From Pollenia angustigena (taxonomy: Eukaryota; Arthropoda; Insecta; Diptera; Polleniidae): a DNA stretch of 64,000 nucleotides. The stretch is from assembly GCA_930367215.1 (NCBI GenBank), contig OV884059.1:248681803-248745802 (forward strand). The letters run 5' to 3'. The notes under the pieces are model-generated. The model saw nothing but the letters and a program-made list of their open reading frames with translations. It did no database searches and had not been told where the DNA came from. Shown one piece after another: positions 1-12,116 of this stretch. Both the position numbers and the translations under genes were made by a program. The stretch's first letter is position 1; every line of letters starts with the position of its first letter.

Positions 1-707
1 ATATGCTGGAAAGATTCCACAACTTGTTTCATTTGTTCGCTTTCGCAGTTCTGTATACTGATTTTTTGTCAGTTTTAAATCCAAAAATAGTGCAAATGCT
101 TCTTCTGGAGTAAATTTAATTTCTTCAGTTGGTGTAGGCATACTTTTTAAAATCCTCTTTGTGCGTTTAGGGCTCGCTTCCACTATTTTTTCAATTATTG
201 AAATTTTTGTTTTATTTTGCGTTGGTTGAATTTGATGCAGAAATGAGTCCCTTATCATACTATGAGAAATTTCTTCATTGATATTTGCAAGCTTGCGTCT
301 TCGTGATCTTTCACTGCAATTGTCAATTTGTTTTGCGGGCCGAACCTCTTTTCCAGTTTCCTTAGCGGTTATTGACAGCTTCTTAAAAATCAGATCATTT
401 GTTAGCCATTTTTCGTTGCGTAAGTAAAACTTTTTCTTGTTTCTAGAACATTTAAGGTACCGTTTTCTTAATGTAAATTAAAAATTTTTATCTGATGTAT
501 TTTGATTTCTTGTTCGTTGCATAATTTAAAGAATGGATTATTCATTATGTGTAACACAAAATCTTTTTCATCTTTCTGTTGAAAATATATACATATCTGC
601 GAGAACTTTATAACTGAACTTAGCCATTGTTTAATGAAGGTAAAATTATGAATGCATGCATTTTTATACTCTTGATAGAAGTTTTTTAAATTATCTTTTG
701 TTACCAC
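1..707 (-). pseudogene. Fragment of an unrecognised, probably transposon-derived protein
   Basis: On the minus strand a frame opens at 707 and stops at 468. A second frame, shifted relative to the first, stays open from about 460 down to the window edge. The second part is lysine/arginine-rich and contains the stretches SERSRRRKLANINEEIS and LTKNQYTELRKRTNET before it runs off at position 1. This layout (a 'SERSKRRK' patch, then an 'LTKxQYxxxR' segment) recalls large uncharacterised invertebrate proteins of presumed transposon origin, but I cannot name the family. The frame break suggests a decayed copy, although an intron is not excluded. The C-terminal part lies outside the window, so function is unknown. 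Confidence 0.4.
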
Positions 708-900
708 TTCTTTGAAACATAAAAACCCATTTTTAAATACAAATTTAATATTTTATTAGCATTTCTTTGAAACATAAAAAACCCCTGTTTTCACAAACCG
801 GCAATAAATTAACAGGTAGCATGTAGGTAATTTTCACGTAAAATATAACTGCGTGCTGGTTTTTTACCATTTACCTGATCTTCCAATTTTTTAAAATTAA

Positions 901-1332
901 ATTCAACATTTTTTCATTTTTCGAATTTATTCTATGAGCTAAATTTCAGTTATGTATTTTATAAAGCTTTTTTGTAATAATTCCCAGTTTCTATTTGTTA
1001 AAATAGTTGAGTTAAATACATTCAATTTATAAAGTAACACTATCCAGTGAGACACAAAGAATGCTGACGACGGCCGTAGCGGGCCAGAAAATGCATTACA
1101 TTCTGCTGGTGTCTAATAATTGTAAATTTTTCTGTACATTCAATATACCTCATTGCTTTCCAACGGAAGGCTAAGGTAAAATGTAAAAAGAAAATACAAT
1201 ATAATAGTCTGGTAATGTATAAAGTCATTTCTGAAAAATTGTAGGAATAGAACTATTACAAAAAAGCTTTATAAAATACATAACTGAAATTTAGCTCATA
1301 GAATAAATTCGAAAAATGAAAAAATGTTGAAT
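901..1332. repeat. Inverted-repeat element with ~72 bp arms
   Basis: Positions 901-974 and 1259-1332 are near-perfect reverse complements around a spacer of about 285 bp. The phrase AATAATTCCCAGTTTC occurs just inside the left arm (about 976) and again outside the right arm (about 1360). The shape is that of a non-autonomous inverted-repeat transposon. The 708-900 stretch before it holds only short direct repeats of an 'AAACATAAAAAACCC'-like phrase. I see no gene in 708-1622. Confidence 0.6.
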
Positions 1333-2867
1333 ATAATATAAAAGTTACCTTCGTAAGGAAATAATTCCCAGTTTCTTTTTAAAATTAAGTTGCAATTTTC
1401 AGGTAATTAAACGATGTAGTTTATGTTGCGGCTATTTACTTATGTTTAACCTTTTAACTTACTCAGAAATCTAACGTGTTAGTCTATTTATGTCGCCTAT
1501 TCGTTTTGCAGCATCCGTTCACCCACAATAAGTTCATTACAATGGCAATACCTTTACCTTCTCCAAATTAATTGATAACCTGACGTGCTAGATAATTTAT
1601 GTGGCCTGAACTGCTTTATTTGTCGAAAATTCTTTAAGACTCATCTTCTTTAATTTCAGTAATGTTTCCTTGCAAGACTTATTTTTTGAACCGAATATCT
1701 TACCTTGGGTCACAGAAATTGCTGTAGTTCGCAAGGCCGAATCCAGATGTGTGTACAATGGGGTATAGAAATGTAGGTTAGATTCTGGACTATAAGAGAG
1801 TATAGATTTTTTTTGACGCGTTTTGACGGGCAGGACTTATGCTCTATAAAGTAGGAAATTTCCGGGAAATTTTGACATTAAAAAAAAATTTAATAGTTCT
1901 AGAGGTCGCAGAGTTTAATGCTTTCAACCATGTAGCTAATAAAATAAACTAATTCACAAAACTTATTCTGTCAAAAAATCTTAAAAAACAAAAAAGTTAT
2001 GAGCATTTCAACTTCAAAAATTGACTCAGAAATTCAAAACTATAACCAAATATTGAGAAAGTCCATTTCGGACCACCCTGTTCTCAATGAAATAGTTGAA
2101 ATAGGGTTGAAATATTTTGGTTCCCGAGGTTCACTAGTATTTACTTTCACATGAATAAAAAAATTTTAAAATCGGAGAACATAAAAAAAATAATTTTGGC
2201 CGCCTTCTCAAAATATGAACCAGTGTGCGACGTTTGTATTTTCGCCGCCGACATTGAACAATGTTCAATTTAAGTAAATTTTGATCGTTTTCAACGTTAT
2301 GTGTTACTGGCTCAACGTATGCAATGTCACATCGGCTTCGAGTGCAATGTTATGACATTTATAACGTAACGACGTAATCTCTTTTGATAATTTTCGACAT
2401 GAGTTTCAGACACACTTTTTTCTCACTTTTCGAGAAACGTTGGAAAATTTTGTTTCACATCTTTTCGGTGCGAGAAGTTCTCACTAAAGCTACAGAACAT
2501 TTGTACTGCTTACACGAGGCATTATTTTTATATGGGGATTTCCTACTGTGAGGCACTACTTTTTCCTCTCTGCTAAAAACAATTTTATTACTAATAAATA
2601 AAATAATGAAAACAAATTTCTATGTTCGGTTATACTTCGGAAATGTTCGTAAACACATTTTACAAGCCATGGTGGCATTATTGCTCAATTGAATGGGAGA
2701 TAAAGCCATAATTGCCCAATCATTGAGAGGTAGGGTCATATTTTTTTTCGCAAATGAGAGATAAAGCCATATTTTTCAGAAAATTGTTATGCATGGTGTA
2801 AACATTCTGGAAAAGGGAAAAATCCTTAGTTATCATTGAAAACATTTTTTTATTCTTGTGACGCACG

Positions 2868-2990
2868 CAGGAAAACTTTATTCAGCGAAGCCACCTGCCG
2901 CGTCCTACTGGAGGAGAAAACCCCTAAGCACGGCCGCAGGCCGTCAAGCAAAAAAACTTTAGTATGCGAAGCCAGATTTCAATACTTAAC
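2868..2990. repeat. GC-rich hairpin module ('GAAGCC ... GGCCGCAGGCCG')
   Basis: A roughly 100 bp module in otherwise AT-rich DNA: CAGCGAAGCCACCTGCCGCG, then a small palindrome GGCCGCAGGCCGTC, then TATGCGAAGCCAG. It recurs near 6000-6110 and 6740-6850. A related form with GGCCTTCGGCC-type palindromes lies at 8826-9130 and 26330-26445. The repeated structure suggests a mobile short repeat or a conserved subterminal module of one. Confidence 0.5.
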
Positions 2991-3809
2991 TTTAGTTTCT
3001 CCGGAACTGAAATGAGAGATAAAGCCATTTTCTAATATTGCTAATGTGAGCTAATGAGCTTTATCTCCCATTCAAATGAAAAAAAAAACAAAAAAGGCTT
3101 TATCTCCCTATTAAATGAGAGATAAAGCCATCATGGCCTTATCTACCATGGTATTAAAGCACCCCTTTTTGTACTGTAAACACTTTGTGTTTCCCTCCCT
3201 GCAAATAAAATTGGACCACCTGATCCACTTTGATAAAATAGACTACTCCATTCTTCGTTTTTTAACAACATGCTTTCATTTGTAAATGACTTCCAAACTA
3301 ATCCTTTTGTGTATACGATGGAGTAGTTGGAAAACTACTCCTTAGTACTTCAAAGGTGGGTTATATGGTCCTCCCCTAGGACATCGTAATGTTAAATAGA
3401 CCATGTTTTTTCCATACGTTAGGGTTACTTTTAGAGTAGTCCTGGTCCCTTGTGGCTACTCTTTACACGCGTGTTTGAACTGGTCATATTAATATTACCC
3501 TGCAAATAAAATTGGACCACCTGATCCATTTTGATAAAATGGACTACTCCATGGACTGGTCCGATGTAATGCAAGCATGGACCATGTCATTGTTAAAAAG
3601 TGTTTGTAGTGAGACGACATGTCTTCGTTTTTTAACGACATGCTTTCGCTTTTAAACGACTTCAATACTAATCCTCTTGAGTATTCCATGGAGTAGTTTT
3701 AAAACTACTCCTTAGCAGAGAATGACAAAAGTATAATTTTAAGTACTCTTTCAATATTAGTAAGAAAACATGTACGGACATGTATGGGTAAAGATCAAAA
3801 CCATACACA

Positions 3810-4160
3810 TACCCAGTTGGCAAAACAGCCGTCGACGACTTTGGCGTCAACGATATATGCAAGACATGTCGTCTATCACTTACGATTTCTGGAAGACAAT
3901 GTTGAGGAAAATGTCGTGGACGACAATATACTCGACATTGTCTAGTGCACTGTCTTCTAAAGAAGTTTATTAATGACGACATGACCGACATTGGCATGAA
4001 GAGCGACAATGTCTTTCTTTGTGTCGTGCACGATTCTCGCGATACTTGTTCGAAAATGTCGTTGACGATTTGTTCTGGCTGTCCCTCATTTGTCGTGCAG
4101 AAATTAGCATTGTCGTGCATCCGTCTTCAAGGATGTCTTAAAGACGAGGCCAACTGGGTA
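3810..4160. mobile_element. Short TIR element of the ACGACA-rich family
   Basis: It is bounded by TACCCAGTTGGC (3810-3821) and GCCAACTGGGTA (4149-4160), a 12 bp terminal inverted repeat. The interior carries many ACGACA/TGTCGT phrases. A longer relative with the same ends sits at 57115-58055. A truncated relative, right end only, is in unit B at about 7505-7682. It has no coding capacity; the TA at each end may be a TA target duplication. Confidence 0.65.
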
Positions 4161-4487
4161 CGTACCAATACCCATTACAAGCTAAAGTTGAATATGCATA
4201 GGTATACGCTGCCAATGTGTATTTGCATATTCATTCTTCTTTTTGAATGTACATGCAGATATAAATAAAATTTGTGTTAGCTATCTGCAATACCCATATA
4301 AGTATGAGTATTACCGTAAGTATAACGTAAATATATACAGAGCGCAAGAGAGAGCAGAGATGGCAAATGCAATTTTAAAAATGTTGAAACTAGGCAAAAT
4401 TTTTTTGTGTTGTTATTCAGAAAAATATCAAGATAATTTTAAAGCTTTTTAACATTTGACTAAGGCGGTAAGCTTATTTTATTAGAA

Positions 4488-4784
4488 CGAGGAGCGGTTG
4501 GCGGCAATTTCTGCTTCTCCGAAACTATCTAACAGATCTTAATAAAAATTCTAACATTGATATATCTATATTAATATGAACACACAAGCTTTATATATTT
4601 TTTTTAAAATAGGACTCCGAGGGAAGCTCGAGGGTATTTTCTGCCTCTCCAAAACTATCTAACAGATTTTTATGATATTTAAAACATAGATAGATACATA
4701 TTTGTGTAGACACATAAGCTATGTATATTTAAAAAAATTAGGATAACGAGGGGAGATAGGGGGCGACTTATGCCTCTCCAAAAT
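4488..4784. repeat. ~130 bp minisatellite ('CGAGGGGAGATAGGGGGCGA...CCTCTCC')
   Basis: About 2.3 copies of a roughly 130 bp unit start near 4488, 4617 and 4747. Each has a purine-rich head (CGAGGGGAGATAGGGGG type), CCTCTCCAAAACTATCTAACAGA and an AT-rich tail. The array recurs at 8018-8312 in unit B and in reverse orientation at 12235-12430 and 12786-12850, so it is part of a dispersed element rather than a local satellite. Confidence 0.7.
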
Positions 4785-5474
4785 CGAAAATTTTTTAAGA
4801 CTCATTTTCTTTAATTTCAGTAATGTTTCCTTGCAGGACTTATTTTTTGAACCGAATATCTTACCTTGGGTCACAGAAATTGCTGTAGTTCGCAAGGCCG
4901 TATCTAGATGTGTGTACAATGGGGTATAGAAATGTAGGTTAGATTCTGGACTACAAGAGAGTATAGATTTTTTTTGACGCGTTTTGACGGGCAGGACTTA
5001 TGCTCTATAAAGTAGGAAATTTCCGGGAAATAAATTTAATTTAATTAATTAATGCTTTAAACCACGTGTAGCTAATAAAATAAACTAATTCACAAAACTT
5101 ATTCTGTCAAAAAATCTTAAAAAACAAAAAAGTTATGAGCATTTCAACTTCAAAAATTGACTCAGAAATTCAAAACTATAACCAAATATTGAGAAAGTCC
5201 ATTTCGGACCACCCTGTTCTCAATGAAATAGTTGAAATAGGGTTGAAATATTTTGGCTCCCGAGGTTCACTAGTATTTACTTTCACATGAATAAAAAAAT
5301 TTTAAAATCGGAGAACATAAAAAAAATAATTTTGGCCGCCTTCTCAAAATATGAACCAGTGTGCGACGTTTGTATTTTCGCCGCCGACATTGAACAATGT
5401 TCAATTTAAGTAAATTTTGATCATTTTCAACATTATGTGTTACTAGCTCAACGTATGCAATGTCACATCGGCTT

Positions 5475-6952
5475 CGAGTGCAATGTTGACATTTATAACG
5501 TAACGACGTAATCTCTTTTGATAATTTTCGACATGAGTTTCAGACACACTTTTTTCTCACTTTTCGAGAAACGTTGGAAAATTTTGTTTCACATCTTTTC
5601 GGTGCGAGAAGTTCTCACTAAAGCTACAGAACATTTGTACTGCTTACAAAAGGCATTATTTTTATATGGGGATTTCCTTCTGTGAAGCACTACTTTTTCC
5701 TCTCTGCTAAAAACAATTTTATTACTAATAAATAAAATAATGAAAACAAATTTCTATGTTCGGTTATACTTCGGAAATGTTCGTAAACACATTTTACGAG
5801 CCATGGTGGCATTATTGCTCAATTGAATGGGAGATAAAGCCATAATTACCCAATCATTGAGAGGTAGGGTCATATTTTTTTTCGCAAATGAGAGATTAAG
5901 CCATATTTTTCAGAAAATTGTTATGCATGGTGTAAACATTCTGGAAAAGGGAAAAATCCTTAGTTATCATTGAAAACATTTTTTTATTCTTGTGACGCAC
6001 GCAGGAAACACCTTTATTCAGCGAAGCCACCTGCCGCGTCCTACTGGAGGAGAAAACCCCTAAGCACGGCCGCAGGCCGTCAAGCAGAAAAACTTTAGTA
6101 TGCGAAGCCAGATTTCAATACTTAACTTTAGTTTCTCCGGAACTGAAATGAGAGATAAAGCCATTTTCTAATATTGCTAATGTGAGCTAATGAGCTTTAT
6201 CTCCCATTCAAATGAGTGCAATGTTGACATTTATAACGTAACGACGTAATCTCTTTTGATAATTTTCGACATGATTTTCAGACACACTTTTTTCTCACTT
6301 TTCGAGAAACGTTGGAAAATTTTGTTTCACATCTTTTCGGTGCGAGAAGTTCTCACTAAAGCTACAGAACATTTGTACTGCTTACAAAAGGCATTATTTT
6401 TATATGGGGATTTCCTACTGTGAAGCACTACTTTTTCCTCTCTGCTAAAAACAATTTTATTACTAATAAATAAAATAATGAAAACAAATTTCTATGTTCG
6501 GTTATACTTCGGAAATGTTCGTAAACACATTTACGAGCCATGGTGGCATTATTGCTCAATTGAATGGGAGATAAAGCCATAATTGCCCAATCATTGAGAG
6601 GTAGGGTCATATTTTTTTTTCGCAAATTAGAGATTAAGCCATATTTTTCAGAAAATTGTTATGCATGGTGTAAACATTCTGGAAAAGGGAAAAATCCTTA
6701 GTTATTATTGAAAACATTTTTTTATTCTTGTGACGCACGCAGGAAACACCTTTATTCAGCGAAGCCACCTGCCGCGTCCTACTGGAGGAGAAAACCCCTA
6801 AGCACGGCCGCAGGCCGTCAAGCAGAAAAACTTTAGTATGCGAAGCCAGATTTCAATACTTAACTTTAGTTTCTCCGGAACTGAAATGAGAGATAAAGCC
6901 ATTTTCTAATATTGCTAATGTGAGCTATTGAGCTTTATCTCCCATTCAAATG
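5475..6952 (+). repeat. Internal ~739 bp tandem duplication inside unit B
   Basis: The phrase GAGTGCAATGTTGACATTTA starts at 5475 and again at 6214. The two halves, 5475-6213 and 6214-6952, stay collinear, including the GAGATAAAGCC phrases and the GC-rich hairpin module. Unit A holds this segment once, so the duplication arose in unit B. A local assembly error should be excluded before interpreting it. Confidence 0.75.
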
Positions 6953-8017
6953 AAAAAAAAAACAAAAAAGGCTTTATCTCCCTATTAAATGAGAGATAAA
7001 GCCATCATGGCCTTATCTACCATGGTATTAAAGCACCCCTTTTTGTACTGTAAACACTTTGTGTTTCCCTCCCTGCAAATAAAATTGGACCACCTGATCC
7101 ACTTTGATAAAATAGACTACTCCATTCTTCGTTTTTTAACAACATGCTTTCGTTTGTAAACGACTTCCAAACTAAATCTTTTGTGTATACGATGGAGTAG
7201 TTTGAAAACTACTCCTTAGTACTTCAAAGGTGGGTTATATGGTCCTCCCCTAGGACATCGTAATGTTAAATAGACCATGTTTTTTCCATACGTTAGGGTT
7301 ACTTTTAGAGTAGTCCTGGTCCCTTGTGGCTACTCTTTACACGCGTGTTTGAACTGGTCATATTAATATTACCCTTCAAATAAAATTGGACCACCTGATC
7401 CATTTTGATAAAATGGACTACTCCATGGACTGGTCCGATGTAATGCAAGCATGGACCATGTCATTGTTAAAAAGTGTTTGTAGTGAGACGACATGTCTTC
7501 GTTTTGGCATGACATTGGCATGAAGAGCGACAATGTCTTTCTTTGTGTCGTGCACGATTCTCGCGACACTTGTTCGAAAATGTCGTTGACGATTTGTTCT
7601 GGCTGTCCCTCATTTGTCGTGCAGAAATTAACATTGTCGTGCATCCGTCTTCAAGGATGTCTTAAAGACGAGGCCAACTGGGTGCGTACCAATACCCATT
7701 ACAAGCTAAAGTTGAATATGCATAGGTATACGCTGCCAATGTGTATTTGCATATTCATTCTTCTTTTTGAATATACATGCAGATATAAATAAAATTTGTG
7801 TTAGCTATCTGCAATACCCATATAAGTATGTGTATTACCGTAAGTATAACGTAAATATATAAAGAGCGCGAGAGAGAGCAGAGATGGCAAATGCAATTTT
7901 AAAAATGTTGAAACTAGGCAAAATTTTTTTGTGTTGTTATTCAGAAAAATATCAAGATAATTTTAAAGCTTTTTAACATTTGACTAAGGCGGTAAGCTTA
8001 TTTTATTAGAACAGCGA

Positions 8018-8312
8018 GGGGCGGTTGGCGGCAATTTCTGCTTCTCCGAAACTATCTAACAGATCTTAATAAAATTTCTAACATAGATATATCTATATTA
8101 ATATGAACACACAAGCTTTATATATTTTTTTTAAAAAATAGGACTCCGAGGGAAGCTCGAGGGTATTTTCTGCCTCTCCAAAACTATCTAACAGATTTTT
8201 ATGATATTTAAAACATAGATAGATACATATTTGTGTAGACACATAAGCTATGTATTTTTAAAAAAATTAGAATAACGAGGGGAGATAGGGGGCGACTTAT
8301 GCCTCTCCAAAA
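8018..8312. repeat. ~130 bp minisatellite, unit B copy
   Basis: Same array as at 4488-4784, closing the large duplication. The adjoining 8313-8560 stretch is AT-rich and holds no supported feature. Confidence 0.65.
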
Positions 8313-8561
8313 TCATTTATTTTCTCTAAAATTTCTGGATTATTTTCATTACTTTAAATTTATAATTTTTCATATGCTATATACACACATACACTGGATG
8401 AAATTTTTAAAGAAAAACTCTTCTTTACAACTTATTAACAAGAAATGTTTGAATTTTAAAACGTTACATAAAGGCGTCTAAGCAAGCGCTAAATGTATTA
8501 AGTGGCGGTTACACTCTTTCTTATTAACACAACATACAAATCAATACTTTCATTCATACAT

Positions 8562-9428
8562 GGCGGCACGAATTACCCCCCAAAATATAACCCCCCAAAA
8601 AATAATGTAATAACCCCCCAAAACGTGGGGCCTTATTTCATATGCAATAAAGCCCCGTTTTTGGAAATGAAATTAGCCCCCAACGAAATGAAATAACGTC
8701 CCAAACATAAATGAAATAATTCCCTAATTTTTGGGGGCTTATTTCATATGAAATAAAACCCCAATTTCTGAAATGAAATAAAGGCCCAATATATGTAATA
8801 CAATTAATTATACAGTTTTTTTTTAAAGAATCACGCGATATATATAATGGTATGATATAACAAACACAAGCTTCGCCAACAGAGGCTTTTCCGCATAGCC
8901 GGCCTTCGGCCGGGCGCAATGACTTTTTCCTCTATGGTATAACAAACACCGGCTTCGCTAGCTAAAGCTTCTCTGCATAGCGCCAGGATTTTCTCCTCTA
9001 TAGTATAAAAATACCGACTCGACCCGGCTACGAAGAGAAGCTTTAGTTAGCGAAGCCGGTGTTTGGTATAACATATAGAAGAAAACCATTGCGCCCGGCC
9101 GAAGGCCGTCCGTACAGGGCAGCTTTTTTTATCGAAACCGGTGTTCTGTATACCAAAGTGGATAAATCCTTGCTCCCAAACACGTTTTCATTATAAATTT
9201 TAAAATGAAATAATCCCCCAAAAATATATTGGGGCTTTATTTCATAATGACTTTTTGGGGTATAATTTCATATGAAATAATACCCCAATTAAAAAAATGA
9301 AATAACACCCCAAACAAAATTAAATAACCCCCCAAAAATCGTTTTTGTTGTTCTCTGTACAAATTTTTGGGGGGTTATTTCATTATTTTTTTGGGGGGTT
9401 ATATTTTGGGGGGTTATTTCATGCCGCC
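8562..9428. mobile_element. Non-autonomous TIR element, GGCGGC ends, 9 bp target duplication
   Basis: The ends are long inverted repeats: GGCGGCACGAATTACCCCCC at the left and its near reverse complement ending GCCGCC at 9423-9428, with inverted similarity for about 60 bp. The flanks TTCATACAT (8553-8561) and TGCATACAT (9429-9437) form a 9 bp duplication with one mismatch. Subterminal regions are dense in repeats of 'CCCCAAAAATGAAATAA' and ATTTCATATGAAAT. The centre (8826-9130) carries copies of the GC-rich hairpin module with GGCCTTCGGCC palindromes. A 9 bp duplication would fit a Mutator-like or similar transposase. No transposase is encoded; frames across it are repeat artefacts. Confidence 0.7.
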
Positions 9429-9519
9429 TGCATACATAAAAAACAATATCTTCCATCTCATGCCGTCTACCTATGCTTTGTGTGTGTGACAGCGATAAGT
9501 GCAAAAAAATTGTGCGGAT

Positions 9520-10615
9520 CAGGCCTGCCATTTTTGCCGATTTATCGGCATTTTGCCGATTTTTTGCCCCTAAATTATCAAAGTGCTGATTTGCCGCTGA
9601 TTTTTTGACTAACACATAAAAAGCGATTACTTTTTGTTTGTTTGATAATAATACACTAACTTTAAGCGATACTGAAACAGTTGTAAGATTGAAACAACTG
9701 TTATTAAGTCAGCGCTTCTACTAAAGAAAAAGGGGTTAGTTTTATTCAATATTAAATGCAGTGTTTGTAATGTGTGTTGGGTTAATACATTTTTATTTGA
9801 AAAATATTCCACTATGAAGAATTAAAGGTCAAAGTTAAAAAATAAATAATTTTTAAACCTAAAATAATTCAGTTAAAATTTCTTTTTCTATTAGGAAAAT
9901 ATACAACACTTTATATTTGTGTTTGAAAATGGATAGATAAATACTTACAAAAGAATAAAGGTAAGATAAATTTATATTCACTTTCAATGAATATAATTTA
10001 AATAATAATTACTTTGATAATTAAATAATTTTTTTTTAAGATTATAACGCAATGGAGGACGATGTAAGTACTTAAATTAAATAGCCAATTCTTAAGTAAG
10101 GAAAATTAAATAAATTTGCAAACTTTTTGGCAAAGAATTTCAGATTTATAACGTGAACATTTTATGGCAGCATTTGGTACAATTTTTGGTCCTTCCACAT
10201 TCTTCGCAAATGTGGAAAGAATTTTTGAATGTAACAGAGTTTTGATGTTCACTGGAAAATTTATCTTTGCAAGTTATTCGTTTTTTAAAGATTATTTAAA
10301 AATTAATAATTTAAACTCAAATATTTGTATATGGAATATACTTAATTATAAGAAAGTTAAAAAAAAACTTTATATTTAACTACAATTTCTTTGTAAAACG
10401 TTTATTTTGATTGATTCTTTTGAAATTTCATAAGTTATAAACATTAGATAATTCTGAATTGTTCTTATTTGTAAGTAAGAATATGTTTTATTGTGTTTAA
10501 AATAGGTATTTTTAATTTGCCGATTTTTTGCCGATTTTTTTATATTAAAGTGCCGATAATGCCGATTTTTTTTTTAAATATGCCGATTTTTTATCAAAAT
10601 TATCTGGCACCCCTG
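9520..10615. mobile_element. hAT-type element with perfect 8 bp target duplication
   Basis: The ends CAGGCCTGCCA (9520) and TGGCACCCCTG (10615) are hAT-like inverted repeats, each followed inward by several GCCGATTTTT phrases. The flanks are identical 8-mers, GTGCGGAT, at 9512-9519 and 10616-10623. The interior (about 1.1 kb) is AT-rich. A short plus-strand frame at 10164-10379 contains VERIFECNRV, which loosely recalls the hAT dimerisation region but is too weak to call. It is either non-autonomous or an internally deleted copy. Confidence 0.8.
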
Positions 10616-11173
10616 GTGCGGATGCGTAAAGGGTTTTTACATCAGTGATGTCAATTATGGTTGTGTTGGTGAGATTACTCTTATCTTTTACATGCCCAGC
10701 GGGCGAAATGTGCGGTTGCGAGGCCTTATTAACGGCTTCTAAGGGTCATTTATGTTCGATTAAATTTTTGGAAATCAGGTAAGGTACTGAAACTTACACT
10801 AGGAAACATTTTCATGAAAGAGCGATGCAAACACCAGGGCCAGCATTATGTGAGGAAACATAGTATGTACCTACATGCTTTTCATTCATTTTTTATCAGA
10901 CCATTTAAAGTTAACTCACATTTATTGCTATGAAGACTTAAAAGCAATTAATAATAATACAATTATCGAAAAATGTTAAATTTTGGACATACACAATCAG
11001 TTATTATTTAAATAAATTTAATTTAGAACCTCAAAAACGTTGCTTATTTTTTGGAAAAATTGAGCAGTTGACAATATTTGAAGTTTTTTTACAACCTAAT
11101 ACAATTCATTCCAATATTTTTCGTTTTTTGCTCAACATACCTTTGCGAATTCCAACAATGAAAATTCATTTGC
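10616..11173. other. AT-rich gap before a hAT fragment
   Basis: No gene seen. CAGTGATGTCAATTATGG near 10642 resembles a hAT terminal repeat facing right. It could be the 3' end of the element whose transposase fragment lies at 11174-11470 on the minus strand, but no matching opposite end was found. Confidence 0.3.
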
Positions 11174-11470
11174 TCATACTAATGCAAATAATAACCCCAT
11201 TAAGTTTAAAAATATTTTGTAAGTATTTACCACCATTATAAAAAGAGAAGATTTTCGTAACAACAAAACATTATTTAGGTTTGCGGATGTTAATTTATTG
11301 CGTTGTTTTGAGCAAATGTATTTCAAATCGGAAAATATTTGTTCGCAAAGATATGTTGAGGAAAAAAGCGACAAACATTTGAAGGAATTTTTTTTTAATA
11401 TAGTATATAGCGCCCCGTCTAAATTTTTCGAGAACTCAATAATATTTTCCCTATCTGGATAAAAAACAAA
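11174..11470 (-). pseudogene. hAT transposase C-terminal dimerisation domain remnant
   Basis: The minus-strand frame holds LSLFSSTYLCEQIFSDLKYI, then SKQRNKLTSANLNNVLLLR. This matches the hAT C-terminal dimerisation motif (a 'hydrophobic-F-x-STYxCEQxFS', then 'K-x-R-x-R/K-L-T-x-x-N-L-x-x-x-L' pattern), of the kind also seen in ZBED/FAM200-like domesticated transposases. Residues before about 11470 become low-complexity and hydrophobic and are not hAT-like, so the catalytic part is missing. It is a decayed fragment with no function expected. Confidence 0.75.
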
Positions 11471-11774
11471 ATAAAAAAGATAATAAAACAAAAAAAGGTG
11501 TACATACCTACATACAATTATTGCATATTTATTTATATACATAAATATTTATATTATTTCTGTTAAGAGGCCTCAAAACAGGCCTTGCGATATTTGCGAT
11601 AATTCCCGCTGAATGAGAGTGTTTCTCAGTAAACAATTATATTTTACGCTCGCAAAATAAAAGAGCGTAAGCGTACATGTGAATTAATTTCCTGACTTGT
11701 CAACTTTTTATGTCACATGTTGCTGTGCATGTGTGTTACAATTGCTGTTTAACAAAGTTTTTTTTTAATAATTG

Positions 11775-12116
11775 TTATTGTGTTTGGCGTATTTTAAATA
11801 CGCCAACGACTCTTTGGTAATAGATCAGTGATAACCACTCCATAGGCTCGCGAGTAAGTTAATAATCGTATTTTTCACACAGACACGGTCGGCAATTCCC
11901 ATGTATACAACAACTTTGTTCGTTTCAAAACATCAGGCTATCATCAGTCTCTGCGACCGCACCCAAGTACATAATATCTTTGTTTGCGTGCGTTCGCGGC
12001 TTGGTTAGTTCGGGGCTTGGTTATCACTGTAATAGATTAAAGAAAACAAACTCAAGTTCTCTTTAATCTAAAACCAAATAGTCGTAGGCGTATTTTAAAT
12101 ACGCCAAACACAATAA
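11775..12116. mobile_element. TIR element (TTATTGTGTTTGGCG ends) carrying a nested hAT element
   Basis: TTATTGTGTTTGGCGTATTT at 11775 is mirrored by the reverse complement ending CGCCAAACACAATAA at 12116; inverted similarity runs for about 40 bp and includes the palindrome GGCGTATTTTAAATACGCC. A hAT-like element (11826-12029) sits inside it. Without that insertion the element is about 130 bp. No coding capacity; superfamily not determined. Confidence 0.6.
11826..12029. mobile_element. hAT-type short element, perfect 8 bp target duplication
   Basis: The ends are CAGTGATAACCAC (11826) and GGTTATCACTG (to 12029). TAATAGAT flanks it on both sides (11818-11825 and 12030-12037). At 204 bp it is non-autonomous. 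It lies inside the 11775-12116 element and is therefore younger than it. Confidence 0.8.

Larger units (their letters stand above)
1623..4784 (+). repeat. Unit A of a large tandem duplication (non-coding)
   Basis: This 3.16 kb block is followed directly by a highly similar copy (unit B). In order it holds: an AT-rich lead; a segment with several GAGATAAAGCC phrases in both orientations (2690-3135); direct repeats that start CTGCAAATAAAATTGGACC (about 3200 and 3500); a TIR element rich in ACGACA (3810-4160); and a minisatellite ending at 4784. The open frames inside it, including a 150-residue minus-strand frame at 3668-4120 overlapping a plus-strand one, run through repeat sequence, lack recognisable domains and are not conserved as frames in unit B. 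I treat the block as non-coding. Confidence 0.8.
4785..8312 (+). repeat. Unit B of the large tandem duplication, rearranged
   Basis: It matches unit A from start to end. The coordinate offset to A is about 3160 at first, about 3876 after an internal 739 bp duplication, and about 3524 after a 352 bp deletion near 7505. The deletion removed the left half of the ACGACA-rich element that is complete in unit A. Differences between A and B are scattered substitutions and small indels, so the duplication is moderately recent. No gene is seen. Confidence 0.8.

Noticed and set aside
3668..4268. Overlapping plus and minus frames of 107 and 150 residues as genes
   Set aside because: They run through the ACGACA-rich repeat, have no domain, and the unit B copies differ by a deletion that fuses frames; this is a repeat artefact.
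7369..7792. 91- and 99-residue frames in unit B
   Set aside because: Same repeat as above, on both strands at once; no coding signal.
8502..9615. Frames of 64-108 residues in the GGCGGC MITE region
   Set aside because: They are translations of the C/A-rich subterminal repeats on both strands.
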